Shown piece after piece: positions 1-12,083 of a stretch of DNA of 64,000 nt. The notes under the pieces were generated by a model that saw only the letters and a program-made list of their open reading frames with translations, did not search any database and was not told where the DNA came from. The stretch is from NCBI RefSeq assembly GCF_002104995.1, contig NW_024468252.1:620001-684000 (forward strand). Direction: 5' to 3'. The translations under genes were made by a program, and so were the position numbers. Origin of the DNA: Linderina pennispora (Eukaryota; Kickxellomycota; Kickxellomycetes; Kickxellales; Kickxellaceae). Position 1 is the stretch's first letter. Each line of letters opens with the position of its first letter.

Positions 1-2328
1 GGCTGCAGACCGTTGCGTCCTCTGACGCACATGAGGCTCTTAAGGACGAGGATATCTCTCTGCGCGACATATTTGATCTGCCAACAAAGACGACGATGGG
101 CTCGCGGTGGTTCCACACAGCCGGACAGCCGACCGGCCTTTTGATGGAGTCGCGATTTGTGTCGCCAAAGACATTCCGCAGCGCCGGCGAGCAGGCCGTG
201 GCGGAGGCAGAGGCGCTATTGCAAAAGGTGCTGACCGCACAGTCATTCAGCGAAAAGCGCAACGTCGTAAAGTGTCTTGACCAGCTCAGTGATGCCTTGT
301 GCAGGGTCATGGATGTGGCCGAGTTGGTACGGCAGGCACATCCAGACTCGCACTGGCAGGAGGCAGCAGACGAGGTGTATGCGTTCATGTTTGAGTATAT
401 GAACGGACTCAATACGCATGTGGGCCTGTACCGAAAGCTGGTGGAGATCATGGATGACGCGCAGATCAGCGCAACGTTTAGCGCGGTCGAGCACGAGGTC
501 GCTCTGTCATTTAGGAGAGACTTTGAACGCTCGGGAATCCACTTGACAAAGAGCGACCACGAGCAGTTTGTTGCACTGTCGTCGGATATCCAGGAGCTGT
601 CGCGCGAGTTTTTCCGGCGCCAGAGTGTGCCCAGAGCGAGCTCCACCGTCAAGATGCCGTTTGACCAGCTGCGGACGCTGCCGTCGCAGGTAGCTATGGG
701 CATATTGCAGTCCAGCCGCACATCCAAGGGCAAAGATGGCACAACTGTGATCGAGATGCCTGTTGATGACTACACTGCGCATTATGTGCTTCGCGACTGC
801 TCCGAGGAGAAGGTTCGTGAGGCGGTGTACCGCCGGTGGCAGCATGGTGACGAGCAGGCGGTGGGGGCACTGGAGGCTCTGCTGGAGCGGCGCCTGGCAC
901 TGTCGCACACAGTCGGCTTCGAGTCATTCGCGCACATGACACTGGATGACAAGATGGCCAGATCGCCGAGCCACGTCGTTGAGTTTCTGAAGGCGCTGGC
1001 CAAGCAAGGCCAGCCCAGATGGAGTGCCATTGCTGATTCGCTGCATGCTGCCAAGGCGGCACACACCAAGGCTGACCCTGCCACGCTGGTATACCCGTGG
1101 GACCGCGAGTACTATGTCGGCAAGCAAATGATGGATCGCGGAGCCCTGCCGTCCTTGTCGCAGTACTTTAGTCTTGGCCGCGTCGTCATGGGCTTATCGC
1201 GCGTATTCAAGAGTTTGTATGGCGTCGAACTGCGGGCTGCAATGCCGCGGCCCGGCGAGATCTGGCACCCAGAGGTACGCAAGCTAGAGGTCGTAGACGA
1301 AAACAGCCAGCTCCTCGGCATAATCTACTGTGATGTGTTTTCGCGCTCCAGCAAGGCGCATGTTGGCGCCGCCCACTTCACAGCGCGGTGCGCACGGCGT
1401 ATCGACGATGACGTTGCCGTGGATGGCCTAGCGCCTGAGTACTCGAGCCAGAGCGTGGTTGAGCGCAACGGCCAAAAGTTCCAGCTCCCCGTGGTAGTCC
1501 TGATCTGCGACTTCCCTGTCCCCAGCGAAGGGTCTCCGCCGTTGCTTTCCTGGAGCAACGTCGAGACGATATTCCACGAGATGGGCCACGCGATGCACTC
1601 AATGCTGGGCCAGAACGGCTTCCACAATGTCGCCGGCACAAGATGTCCAGTGGACTTTGTCGAGCTTCCATCGATTCTCATGGAGCACTTTGCGCGCTCT
1701 CCCGCAGGCGCTCTCGCTGTTTGCCTCGCACTACAAGACCGGTGCCCCGCTGCCACCAGAGCTGGTGAGGCAGCACGCCGAGCAGCGTCGCAGGTACACA
1801 GCTCTGGACCTCCATGCACAGCTGTTCATGTCGGCGCTGGACCAGAAATACCACGCCAGCACCCTTGATTCCACAGGCAATAGTTTGGAACCAGGATGGT
1901 CGACGTTTGTGCTGGCACAACTGCACGATGACCCGATGCTGAGCAGCGGCAAGAACTCGTCGCTGTTTGGATATGTGCGCGATACACGCTGGCAGTCACG
2001 GTTCACGCACCTGATCGGCTACGGCGCGTCATACTATGCGTATCTGTTTGACCGTGTGTTGGCTGGCCAAATCTGGGACCGAGTGTTCTGCGGGGATTAT
2101 CCGTATGCAACTGCACAGGCATCTGAAGAGAGTAACCCGCTGAGCAGAGAGGCAGGCGAGCGATTCAAGAACGAGGTGCTGAGCTGGGGCGGTGGCCGGA
2201 ACCCATGGAAGTCGCTGGCATCGGTGCTTGACAACGGCAAGATGTCGGCCAAGGACATTGAGGTTGTTGCTAGAGGCGACAAGCACGCCATGGGTATAGT
2301 TGGTAGCTGGCGTCTGCCAGACCTTTAG
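1..2328 (+). CDS. OCT1: Mitochondrial intermediate peptidase, 5' partial, one frameshift
   Basis: This is a thimet-type (M3) metallopeptidase that in the family trims an octapeptide from imported precursors in the mitochondrial matrix. The frame is open to the left edge, so the N-terminus and start lie outside the window. The zinc motif HEMGH is encoded near 1574-1588, followed by the family block VDFVELPS, and the C-terminal block YAYLFDRVLAGQIWD lies near 2035-2075. After MEHFARS the frame breaks at about 1701 and continues in the next frame as PQALSLFASHYK. Removing one C from the CCC run restores the family alignment exactly, so this is a single extra base and not an intron. It is either a sequence error or a true break. 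The family assignment is firm. Confidence 0.93.
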
Positions 2329-2531
2329 AACTCTACACTACATTTCATGGATTTGAGAAAACAGCTTTTCTGGACAGCATGAACCGGTGCTGCTCGTTAG
2401 CTGCCCTCTAAAACAGCAACAGCAGGATATGGCCAACCGCTGATCCACTGACCACTAGTGCTGTGATATGCTAGTTGACATTGGTGTGGTGATAAACATG
2501 TATCAGATTGTTCACAGCGCAACAGCAACCC

Positions 2532-4874
2532 TTAGACCGAAGAAACAATGGCGTCGGCCCTCTTCAGTGCCTCAATCATCTTCTTGCACTCATTGCGGCG
2601 AGCTACCGTCGACTCGCTCTCCTTAAGCAGGTCAGCCAGGGCCTCCGGATTGTACAGCTCCTTGAGCAGCTCGCGCTGCAGGCCCTCCTTGGCGTAGGAG
2701 ACGAGCTTGAGCATGATCGCCTTGGGAATCATGTCGATTGCAGTGCGCTTGACGATGTTGAAGTACGACTGGATCAGCAGCTTGATGACCTCAGTCTCCT
2801 GCTGCTCGCGCTCTGACAGCGTGCCCGAGGCCTTGAGCACCGATGGCGGCGCGTCCATCACGGTCGGGCGCTTCTTGCTGTTCTTGCCCCAGAACGAGCC
2901 AAAGAAGCCGCTGTCCTTGGGGAGGTTCATCTCCTCGTCCAGCGACCGCTCAGGGGGGATTGACAGCGAGGGGCGGCCGGGAGCCCCGCCAGGCCCGTTT
3001 TGCTGCGCTGGCTTCGGCGGGTGCATGCGGTCATTGACGATAGTAATGGCGCGCTGGCCGCTGATAAAGTCGGGGTGGGCGGTGTTGACATAGCACTGCT
3101 CCATGGCCACCAGGTCCTGCACCAGCTTGTTGGTTGGCAGCGTTGCGTTTTTGAGGAAGGTGAGGACTACGGTGTTGAACTGCTCGCGCAGCTGCGGGAA
3201 GCGCTTGAACGACGGCTTGGCCAGCAGCTGGTTGACGATGCGCACCAATTCGTCGTATGTCATCGACACACACTTGAGGCTGGGCTCCTCAAGCCGCTTG
3301 ATCTGCTGCTTGACGATGACCTCGAACGCGCTGGTGGCCACAAACAGGGCAGGCTGATGACCCCGAGGAGTTGTACAGGATGGTGCGAATGTCAGAGTCC
3401 TTGACATGCTCAAGCGGGTCGATGGCCTTGACGCCGTTGCTGTACAGTTCGTGGAACACAAAGCTAATGCGCGCACCACCGCTGAGCTCATACGTTGACA
3501 GGTCGGTTGACTGGCCCTCGAGCGCACCACGGAAGTCATTGCAGAACTCGGTGATGATGCTCAGCGTTGTGTTGGCGGCCTGCCCAGCAGCATCACTGAG
3601 CGGATCGCCGAGCTGCTCAAGCTCGTTTTGGTACTTTGCCAGCGCGGCAGCAATCTTGGCCTTGATCTCGGGCAGCGTGATCTTGATATGGTGCATCAGA
3701 AGCATATTGAGCTTGCGCGCCAAGAAGGGCGTGCCGCAGTACTGGGCCTTGCTCTGGTACGACGGGTGGCTCTCAAAGAAGTCGCGCTCGTTATCCAGGG
3801 CCGAAGGAGATGGTCTTCTTTGACATAATGTCCTTCTGGCCACGGTTGACCACGGGCACGTAGCCAAGGCGCAGCGGGATGACCCGGCCAGCCAGAATGT
3901 CGATGACATCGGTGCCCTTGTCCATCAGATCGACCTTGGTCAGCACACCAATGGTGCGAGTGCCATCGGGGTCCACCTCGCGCGCCAGCTTGAGGCCATC
4001 AGAGTTGGCCAGATCGGTGTTGGCGGCAGTCACAGCCAGAATAATCGCATTCGGTTTGGTGATGTACTTGGTGATCATCTCCCGGATCTGGCGCTCAATA
4101 TCGCGCGGCTGGTCGCCGACGGGCACCTTTGTCAGTCCAGGGAGATCAACCAGCGTCAGGGTCAGCACCCGTGGCGAGAACACACGCAGGTTGATTGGTA
4201 GCGGCGAAATACCCAGGTTCTTGCCCGTCTTCACCTCGGTGTCGTGCACGATCTCTTCGCGGATCTCGTCAAAGTTGTAAAACTTCTTTCCGGGCAAGTG
4301 GAGGAACTCTCCCCACTCGTCAGGGTTCTCTACAAGCAACAATGCGGTTTAGAGGGGCTGAACCGCGAAACGCACCGCTGCTGCGGTATAGTGCCGATGC
4401 ACGCTAATTGGCTTACCCTCGCTATCCCTCTTGCTGTCGTCTTTCTTGCCGTCATCCTTCTTGGCATTGTCCTTGGGCTTCTCGCTGGCGGGACGGTTGA
4501 TAAGTTGGAGCACCTACCCAAGAGCCTGTTTCAGCATGCACCTTTCCTTTTCCCACACCAAGAGCATCCGTGTGCGCGTACTTACCAGTGGGCGACGGGT
4601 CACAATGCCAGTACCACGGGGCAGAAAGTCGCGGCCAACAATGTTCTCGAGCACAGAGCTCTTGCCACTGCTCTGACTACAGTATGTGGAAAGGGGGACT
4701 TTGCATTTAGCACCAGATTGCGGGCATTCGAGGTGACGTTGCATTATCGCAGCTGCCTCCAGTGAATTACCTTCCAATAACGACGATTTGCGGCAGGTCA
4801 ACAGGGTTCTGCACGCCGACAGTCGCAAACGCGTCCTGCAGTTTGTTCACGGTCTTGATGAGCTGCTCATCCAT
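2532..4874 (-). CDS. VPS1: Vps1-type dynamin-related GTPase, four exons, two frameshifts
   Basis: Dynamin-related GTPase; in fungi Vps1 works in vacuolar sorting, endosome recycling and peroxisome fission. Exons are 4771-4874, 4586-4676, 4417-4513 and 2532-4329, with introns of 94, 72 and 87 bp, all GT-AG. The first splice rebuilds the P-loop GSQSSGKSS near residue 35. DLPGL and TKVD follow, then the middle domain ([20 protein letters not shown]) and a C-terminal GED. The third exon codes for a Lys/Asp-rich insert before DEWGEFLH. Single extra bases lie at about 3801 (before [10 protein letters not shown]) and about 3354 (before [12 protein letters not shown]). Corrected length is about 695 residues, as expected for Vps1. 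The start is the first ATG in front of the conserved [11 protein letters not shown]. Confidence 0.94.
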
Positions 4875-5079
4875 GGTTTCGCAAATGAAGAAAAGGTGAA
4901 ATGTATAAATTTAACAAAGCAAAAAGAAGAGGAGCGAAGGCGCGGAAGAGAAAGCCGCGAGCCGCTTAAAGGCACTGCCAAGAACGGCTGTGAGCATAAT
5001 GCCCAGCCGTTCGCACACAGACTCTTGCTCTCTCCACATCACGGCGGCTGGAACCCATGCCCGCCCCTCGCATTTATTT

Positions 5080-6996
5080 TTAGACCTCTCGGAACTGGGC
5101 AACGCGGATGGTTCCGTCCATGCTCGCCGACAGCGAGCAGTCGGCAGCAAAGTCAATGCATGTCACCAAATCCTTGTGCCGGCGCATCGTGTCTGTCATG
5201 GCTGCCGAATCGACATTGAACACCAGGCATTGCTTCCCAGGCGCAACCAGCACATGCTCGCGGTTGGGCGTGAATGCCACGCGGTCGTATGTCAAGTGGA
5301 AGTCATCCGGCAAGACATCCTCCGACTCGTATGTGCCAATATCCAGATGCGACTCGGCCAGCATCTGGTTGGTCTCTCCCAGGGACCACTGTGTCAGCTT
5401 GCCAGTTTCTGACACTAGCACCATCGAGTTCTCGTTCACACTGAATTCCGCAGCACAGGTACGCCTCTGCTTTGTATCTATCGATGCAACCTTTCTCGAA
5501 TGTCCGTGCGTCCAGCAGCTGGATTTGGCCAGTGCTGTAAGCAATGCCCAGCATGTTCCCGTTATGGTTGAAGCTCGCGCTCACAACCTGCGAGTCGGAT
5601 GGCGTAGAGAGCCGCCTCGATGCAACAGTCTTGCTAGCATTGGCGTCCCAGAGTCGCAGGGACACGTCCGGAGGCGTTCCTGGCACTGGTTGAGCTCAGA
5701 GTCAGCAGCGACGAGCTGGTCGGGCTGCTCAGCATGCTTATTATATAAGGGTGCCGCTTCTCTTTTGCAAGTTGTCTGCTCATTAGGTTGGTGTTGGTGT
5801 TCAGTGTATGGATATACCCCTCGTCGTCGTAGAGGTACAGCAGGTGTGTGTACTTGTTGTCCCATGCCATTGCGTTAACCGGATAGCCAAGGCGGTTCTT
5901 GAGCTTGGGCGCGACTGATTCGGGATCAGGCGACCACACCTTCAGCATCATGTCTTCGTCGTAGCTGGCGATGACCTCGCCTGATGGAGAGAACTTGGCC
6001 AGGGTCACTGGGGAATTGTGCTCTAAAAAGATGTCTTCCTGGCTGATCTTGAGCAGGCTAGCTGGCTCGTTAGCCTGGATAACACCGATCCCCAAGTCAA
6101 CTGACGGGCTGTAGCTGCCAGGGTCGCAGCTGGGTACACAGAGACTATTGCTGCTTGCCAATACCCCAACCTCCTCTGCACCGACATCTGCCACCTTCCC
6201 CTTGGCAGCGACGCCTTTGTTTGCTAATGTGGCAGCCGCAGACTTTGGGCTCTTAACCGACGTCGCCAGCGACTTTATGTGGTTTTCGACCAGCCCACCT
6301 GAGCGACTCCCCAGCACTCCTGTCGTCTTAATCTTCGTCTCTCCAGCGAAATGCTCCTCCAGTTGCTTGACTCTTGCTTCTAGCCGCTCCTTTTCCCTAC
6401 GCTCCTTTTCATACAGCATGATTCGCGGCACCGCCATAGCAGGAAACACGGTCTGCATGAAATCCCTCAGCGCCGTCCTCAGACTGTCATACCAGTCATC
6501 GCTGAAGTATGCCTCAAACTCTGGCCGACTCGCCGGGTCCTGCACGTACTCGAGCCCGAGCCACGGCACCCAGTCCCCTTGCTGGCCAAGAATCACTCCG
6601 TACTCGTCAAAGTACTTTCGAATTTCCGGCCGCTGGTCTTTTCTCACCGCGCTCACCAGGAACAGGCGTATTAGCCGCTTCTCAAACATCCTTGTTGTGC
6701 GCTGGTATTTAGGACTGAGGTGTGAAAAGAACCGAAAGGTCAGGTACTGCCAGTACTCCAGCAGGGGACTGATTTTGAGCTCTGTCGCCATAGTCAATAG
6801 CTCGTCGACGACAGAGTCGGGCTTGAACCCTTTGTCCTGGTCGCGCTTTAGGTCATCCTCAAATGCCTGCAGTGTGCCATTGAATCCACGGAACATCATG
6901 TATTCACGCACCAAGGTCGTCGATGTAATCAACAGACTCGATGCCGACTTTGGCCGCCAGCACGTACTCGGCCTTCTTTGGTGACAGGGGATCCAT
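5080..6996 (-). CDS. WDR91-like WD40 protein, three frameshifts
   Basis: The N-terminus (LVREYMMFRGFNGTLQAFEDDLK) matches the LisH-like start of WDR91, which in animals acts with WDR81 and Rab7 to lower PI3P on maturing endosomes. A helical region and a coiled coil around KERREKERLEARVKQLEEHF follow, then C-terminal WD40 repeats (LRLWDANASKT, IRVAQFREV at the end). The ATG at 6996 gives MDPLSPKKAEYVLAA and joins the conserved part only if one extra base at about 6913 is removed. Further single extra bases lie at about 5685 and 5461. Corrected length is about 637 residues. WDR91 is best known from animals, so this fungal copy is of interest. Family call is good; the endosomal role is inferred. 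Confidence 0.85.
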
Positions 6997-7171
6997 GGGA
7001 TATTTATGTACTAGCGTATAAGAAAAGAAACAGATAAACAAGCAGACAAGAGACAGCAGTGGCAGAACCTACGCGGACCATGGGAAGTCGCAAACTCCAA
7101 GCAAGGCACTGAATGCCAATACGTCACAGTTTTGGGCTTCCGGGAAACTCATAATTCAGAAATCGCAAAGC

Positions 7172-8177
7172 TTATTCGCTCAGCAGCTGCATCAGCACGT
7201 CATGGCTCAGCACTGGCGGCAGCTTGCGGCCCGAATCAGTCTCGACACTTGTCACCTGGCCCATGTTATTGAACCCGACCAGAATGCGCCGACTCGACAG
7301 GTCGCCAACGCCTTCACCGATAGTAAGAATCAGCGTGCTGTTTTCGACCTTGGCGCTAACTACTGGCGCAATACTGCGGATCCACCGCATTACCAGCTTC
7401 TGCTGCTCCTGACTGTCATCGGCTGTCATCATGCGCTTCTTCTCGTCGCTCTTCAGCTGCTGTGCGCGTTCACGCAGCCGCACCGCCTCCCTGTCCAGCT
7501 CTTCGCATGCAGCTGTCTCACGCATCACATCGTTGTGCGCAATCTGTAGCTCACGGGTCTGCTGTGCAACTGCGTCCTGCTCCCTTTGCTCCTTTTCTTC
7601 CAATTCCTTGCTGAGCTTTGCAATTTCTTCTTCGATCTCAGATACATTCCCCAACAGCTCCTGGTTCTGCTGCGATAGCGCCAGAGCCTCTTCATATGCG
7701 TCGCACTCGGCGTCGATTTTGTCGCTTGCTACGCCAATGTTCTCGAGCAGCCGCTGTTGCACCTGGTCCAGAAGCCGCTCCTCCTCAACAACCTGTGCCT
7801 CAAGCTTTTCTAGCTCGTTGGTGCGTGGGATGAACGCTGAACCACGAATCCTCTCGGCGAATATCTCGCGCGCCTGGTACGCGAGCAGGGTATCACGATT
7901 CTTCGCATAGGTTGTGCTGTAGTAGTCAATCAGGGTATGGATGTTTTCGGGAAACGAGTCGACATCAGTTGGGATGTCCTTGGCATGCTTTTGGAGCTGC
8001 TCGAGGTACTGCGACTTTAGTTTGTTGACCCACAGGCTGGTCGTCATCAATTCGTCGCGGCGACTACGAGGAAACAAAAGCAATTAGCGCAAATGTGACT
8101 CTGTCAACCTATGAGCTCAGCGGCTTGGCAACATACTTTTCGCATTCAGCAGCATTTCCAGCATTGGTGGTCTCCAT
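7172..8177 (-). CDS. Coiled-coil protein, possibly kinetochore-associated
   Basis: Two exons, 8137-8177 and 7172-8063, with a 73-bp GTATGT...TAG intron, give an intact 310-residue protein (METTNAGNAAECEN then RRDELMTTSLW). Residues around 90-230 are rich in Glu, Gln, Leu and Lys and predict a long coiled coil. A C-terminal segment (KVENSTLILTIGEGVG to RRILVGFNNMGQVTSVE) looks like a small beta-rich domain. Coiled coil followed by a small globular end resembles kinetochore subunits such as Sos7/Kre28 or the Knl1 tail. I cannot name a family with confidence, and no catalytic motif is visible. It has no frameshift, unlike most of its neighbours. Confidence 0.7.
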
Positions 8178-8282
8178 TGTACAGTGGAAAATAAAACTTG
8201 AGAGAAAGGAAGCTGAGGAAAAGAAGCCTACTTGTCGGCCAGCCGTGAAATGAAAATATTTGCCTTTCGGTACCCCACCCAA

Positions 8283-9319
8283 TCACGTCGCGGCAGTCTC
8301 AGCAGCAGCCTTTGGAGCAGCAGTGTCGAAGGTCGAAAGCACGTTAGTGTTGTAGGACTCGCATACAAGGCATTTGTGATACAGGAAATGGAACGCCGCT
8401 GTCGACCTCTTCTTGCAGTCATTGCAAAATATGTTTGACCTCGTGGTGGTGTACTCGCCAGGCATTGTGCTGCATGTCATGTAAGAGTCAATCTGCTTAA
8501 ACATGTCCTTTGTGTCGCACATGGACTCGCAACATACCGGGCACCTGTACGAGTGCTCCACATATTGGCTCATACAGTCCTTGTGCATCAGGTGCGAGCA
8601 GTCGGCCTGCACGACCGCAGTTGTCGACTCAAACATGCTGTCACCGCAAATCGGACAGTTGGAATGCAATTGCCGCTCTTTGCATCTGTGCAGCGAGCGA
8701 GCCTTCACTGACACGCATGCATCGCACACATCGCAGTGGTAGAAGTCGCTCTGCTTGCCACACCGGCAGATGCCACACTTGGAGCAGTGGTAGATATCCT
8801 TGTTGGGCGCATCGTCTAGCAGCTTACACGTAGAGCAAAAGTAGCGGCCCATGGAGGCATTGCAGCCTTGGCATGCCTGTGCAATTGGCTGCTCGAGGGT
8901 GCAGACCATGCACTTCATGCGACTGACGGAAAATCTGTCCATTGTGTGCGCGGACTGGTCGTCGTGACAGAAGCGACAGGCGACCCATGCATTGCAGCAT
9001 GGGGCCTGAACCTTGGCCTTGAGCTGATAGTGCTCACACCCAAGTACCTTCAGCCTGCTGTTGCTGTAAGATACAGTGAATTCGGTCGTAGCCGGCTTCT
9101 CACTCGACCCACGATACATTAGCGACTACATCATTAGCGACCACACCACACCATCCAATGTTTAGTCTAAGATACCAGTGGGCGCAGTAGACATACTAAA
9201 GTCACACCCTGCCTTACCTGCACCTGCCTGGCCTTGTCGGACTCTGACGCCGACGAGCTGAGGATGCCTCGAATCATTGCACGCAACGCGTCTTGGTTCT
9301 GTGAGCATTGGCCAGTCAT
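8283..9319 (-). CDS. CHY/CTCHY/RING zinc-finger E3 ligase (Pirh2/RCHY1-like)
   Basis: Exons 9218-9319 and 8283-9125, joined by a 92-bp GTAAGG...TAG intron, encode 314 residues without breaks. The protein starts with a short helical segment (SASESDKARQVQSLMYRG) and then shows the CHY finger (LGCEHYQLKAKVQAPCC, CRFCHDDQSAHTMDR), the CTCHY finger (CSKCGICRCGKQSDFYHCDVCDAC) and a RING (CPICGDSMFES to CPVC). A C-terminal zinc ribbon with FCNDCKKRS and YHKCLVCESYNT completes the usual Pirh2 layout. Family members ubiquitinate substrates in cytosol and nucleus; the substrate here is unknown. The gene is divergent from the ZWF1 gene. Confidence 0.93.
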
Positions 9320-10000
9320 GGTTTAATGGATAGTTGTGATATGAAGTGTCTGGATGTGTGTGAGTGCTGAAGAGAGATGAGATTGCTAAAGTCCCCGCGC
9401 TCACTTTGCTTCCCAAGGCGCTCGGTGCGCATGCACTGCGGGTGCCCAATGCAGCCTCAACAATTATCCACAGCTGACCTTGTGACTTGCCTTCACGCGC
9501 CCTTGAAAGATGACGCCCGGATTGCCCTGGGCATAAACAGCCGAACAGGGCGCGAAAAAAAAAAAAAAAGACATCGTCATCACCATTATGTTAGAAAATA
9601 CCCGGGGAACCGGGGAAGACTGGCGATCGATGTGGGCTATCCTGTGCTCCTTTGCTCCACATAAAGCAACCCGCGGTGCAAAGCCTTGGCCAGGTCTCTA
9701 CACACTCAGCTCCCCCGCCTGCCGCTTCCTGATTAGGAGAAATCCCCGCAGAAAATCGGCATTTGTAATCGGGAGTTGCGGCGATGGTGACGAAAACAGC
9801 CAGCCCGAGGTTTTACAGCAGCATTAGTCACCACACTCCTCGGCCTGCTAAACCTAATCCGCTCGTTCTCAGAAGATGCAGGGGGGCGAGGGGTTAAATA
9901 AGCGGCCGTGCCCAGGCCAGCCACCGCTCCAGCACCTGTGTATCGTCGCTACAACTTCTCTCCGCTCTCGACTTTCTTAGCTCTTAGAAACACACCCATC
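9320..10000. other. Divergent intergenic region between the RING E3 and ZWF1
   Basis: No gene is supported here. It should hold both promoters. A run of about 15 A lies near 9555-9570. Confidence 0.6.
9894..9901 (+). promoter_or_regulatory. TATA-like box (TTAAATAA) upstream of ZWF1
   Basis: An A/T block sits in otherwise GC-rich DNA about 100 bp before the chosen ZWF1 start at 10001. The position suits a fungal core promoter. It is a sequence-only call. Confidence 0.4.
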
Positions 10001-11506
10001 ATGTCTTTTGCTTGCCATCTTGACAAAGCCGCACAGAACGACGAGCCCACGACTATTGTCGTTTTTGGCGCCTCGGGCGATCTGGCCAAGAAGAAAACCT
10101 TCCCGGCGCTCTTCCACCTGTACCAGAACGGGCTCCTGCCCAAGCGCACCAAGATCTTCGGATATGCGCGTACGCAAATGGACCATGCCGAGTTCCACAA
10201 GCGCGTCGTCTCGCACTTCAAGAGCGACGCTGACAAGGAGAAGGTGAGCGAGTTCCTGGCAATCTGCAAATATGTCAGTGGCAAGTACGACGTCGACGAT
10301 GACTTCGAGCGCCTGCGCGCAGAGATTGACGCCGCTGAGGCCGACGAGAACGTCAACACATTGCCAGACCGTGTCCATGTGTACTACATGGCGCTGCCGC
10401 CGTCGGTATTTGTCAGCGTAGCCACACACATCAAGAAGAACGTGTACGATGAGTCGTGTGTGAACCGCATCATCATTGAGAAGCCATTTGGCCACGACTC
10501 CGAGTCGAGCAAGCAGCTGTCCCAGGACATCGGCGCCCTGTTTGAAGAGAAGGAGGTGTTCCGCATCGACCACTACCTGGGCAAGGAGATGGTCAAGAAC
10601 ATCATGACCCTGCGCTTTGCCAACGTCTTCTACGAGGCCGTGTGGAACCGCCACTATGTATCCAACATCCAGATCACCTTCAAGGAGCCGTTTGGCACTG
10701 AGGGCCGCGGCGGATACTTTGACGAGTTCGGCATCATCCGCGATGTCATGCAGAACCACCTGCTGCAGGTTCTGAGCATTGTCGCCATGAACCAGCCCAA
10801 GACGCTCGACGCCGAGGATATCCGCGACCGCAAGACTGAGGTGCTGCGCCGCATCCTGCCCATCCAGCTCGAGGACACGCTGCTGGGCCAGTACGTTGGC
10901 ACGCATGACGGCAGCAAGCCTGGGTACAAGGACGACGACACTGTCCCTAAGGACTCCAACACACCCACCTTTGCGCAGTGTGTGATGCATGTCGACAACG
11001 ACCGCTGGCGTGGTGTCCCCTGGGTCATCAAGGCGGGCAAGGCCCTGGACGAGGCCAAGATGCTGATCCGCATTCAATTCAAGGACATGCCAAGTGCGCT
11101 GTTCCCGAACCTGGCGCGCAACGAGCTGGTGATCCAGGTGTCGCCGAAGGAGGCTGTGTATCTCAAGACCATCGTTAAGAAGCCTGGACTGTCGACAAGG
11201 CTGGCCATGTCGGAGCTGGATCTGACATACAGCAAGCGCTATCATGATATCAAGATCCCCGACGCGTACGCGACGCTGATTCTGGACGTACTCAATGGCG
11301 ACCACTCCAACTTTGTGCGCAGCGACGAGCTCGAGGAGGCATGGCGCATCTTCACGCCCCTGCTGCACAAGATCGAGGATGAGAGCGTTGTTCCATTCCC
11401 CTACGAGTACGGCTCGCGCGGTCCCAAGGGCGTTGATGAGTTCACATCGGAGCGCGCAAACTACAAGAGGACAAACCTCGAATACCGCTGGGAGACCGAT
11501 ATGTAA
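10001..11506 (+). CDS. ZWF1: Glucose-6-phosphate 1-dehydrogenase
   Basis: Catalyses the NADP-dependent first step of the oxidative pentose phosphate pathway in the cytosol. The NADP-binding motif GASGDLA is at residues 23-29, the substrate/catalytic motif RIDHYLGKE at about 188-196, and EKPFGHD lies just before it. Length from the ATG at 10001 is 501 residues, typical of fungal enzymes. The frame stays open upstream to 9908, but that extension (PRPATAPAPVYRRYNF) is not conserved and would start at the TATA-like box, so 10001 is preferred. The gene is intronless and has no frameshift, despite lying in the half of the window where they are common. Confidence 0.97.
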   Translation: MSFACHLDKAAQNDEPTTIVVFGASGDLAKKKTFPALFHLYQNGLLPKRTKIFGYARTQMDHAEFHKRVVSHFKSDADKEKVSEFLAICKYVSGKYDVDDDFERLRAEIDAAEADENVNTLPDRVHVYYMALPPSVFVSVATHIKKNVYDESCVNRIIIEKPFGHDSESSKQLSQDIGALFEEKEVFRIDHYLGKEMVKNIMTLRFANVFYEAVWNRHYVSNIQITFKEPFGTEGRGGYFDEFGIIRDVMQNHLLQVLSIVAMNQPKTLDAEDIRDRKTEVLRRILPIQLEDTLLGQYVGTHDGSKPGYKDDDTVPKDSNTPTFAQCVMHVDNDRWRGVPWVIKAGKALDEAKMLIRIQFKDMPSALFPNLARNELVIQVSPKEAVYLKTIVKKPGLSTRLAMSELDLTYSKRYHDIKIPDAYATLILDVLNGDHSNFVRSDELEEAWRIFTPLLHKIEDESVVPFPYEYGSRGPKGVDEFTSERANYKRTNLEYRWETDM

Positions 11507-11602
11507 GCGCGCCAGAAAGTCGCTGGTCTTTTTCTACAGCTTTTCATTTAAATCGGAGATATTTCAAAACCACAACAGCACCAACAGATCTAGCCCATGT
11601 GC

Positions 11603-12083
11603 TTAGCTGTCGTTTGGAAACCGCTTAGCTTGCTCAATCACTCTTTTGGTATAAGCCAGCCTTGTCGCGCTTGAACATCTGGTACGCCTCTGTTTGCGCC
11701 GGGTCGTCGTTATTCGGGTCCACCAGCAAGTCTGCCACGCCCAGCAGAATCTGCTTGATCGTGAGTGCTGGCTTCCACCCTTTCTCGGCATTCAGAATCG
11801 ACAGGCACACTGTGCCCGACGGGAACACGTTCGGGTGGAATAGCGGCGGTGTGAACTGGCACTTTGGCGGCAACGTCGGGTACTCTGGCGGGAAATGCAG
11901 CATGCACTTGTACATGCCGCCCTCCCAGGGCGTGCCCTCCTTGCCTGGAATGCCACAGCTCCAGTGCATGAGGTCCAACGTTCCGTCCTTGGCCTTCTCG
12001 GGCCGCGCATAGAATCCGTACGGGTGATCCTTCCGCCACTGCTTCCTCTCCTCCATGAGGCGCGTCTTGCAAATTCCCGACAT
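11603..12083 (-). CDS. UBC9: SUMO-conjugating enzyme Ubc9, one frameshift near the 3' end
   Basis: E2 enzyme that transfers SUMO from the Aos1-Uba2 E1 to targets in the nucleus. The start [21 protein letters not shown], the HPN motif (residues 83-85) and the active-site Cys in SGTVCLSIL (residue 93) all match the family, as does [14 protein letters not shown]. After DKAG a single extra T at about 11653 shifts the frame; removing it gives [16 protein letters not shown], the normal C-terminal helix. Corrected length is 159 residues against about 157 in the family. Without the correction the protein ends after LYQKSD and lacks the last helix. Confidence 0.95.

Noticed and set aside
1680-1720. 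Programmed frameshifting or a tiny intron in OCT1 and the other broken genes
   Set aside because: No shared slippery sequence or structure was seen at the sites, the needed change is always one base, and the breaks stop abruptly at about 29.9 kb. Sequence error explains this better.
9908-10000. An earlier ZWF1 start at 9908 giving a 31-residue leader
   Set aside because: It starts within ten bases of the TATA-like box, and the extra residues are not part of the conserved enzyme.
9977-11368. A 463-codon open frame antisense to ZWF1
   Set aside because: It mirrors the GC-rich third-position pattern of the ZWF1 gene, has no domain, and ZWF1 itself is certain.
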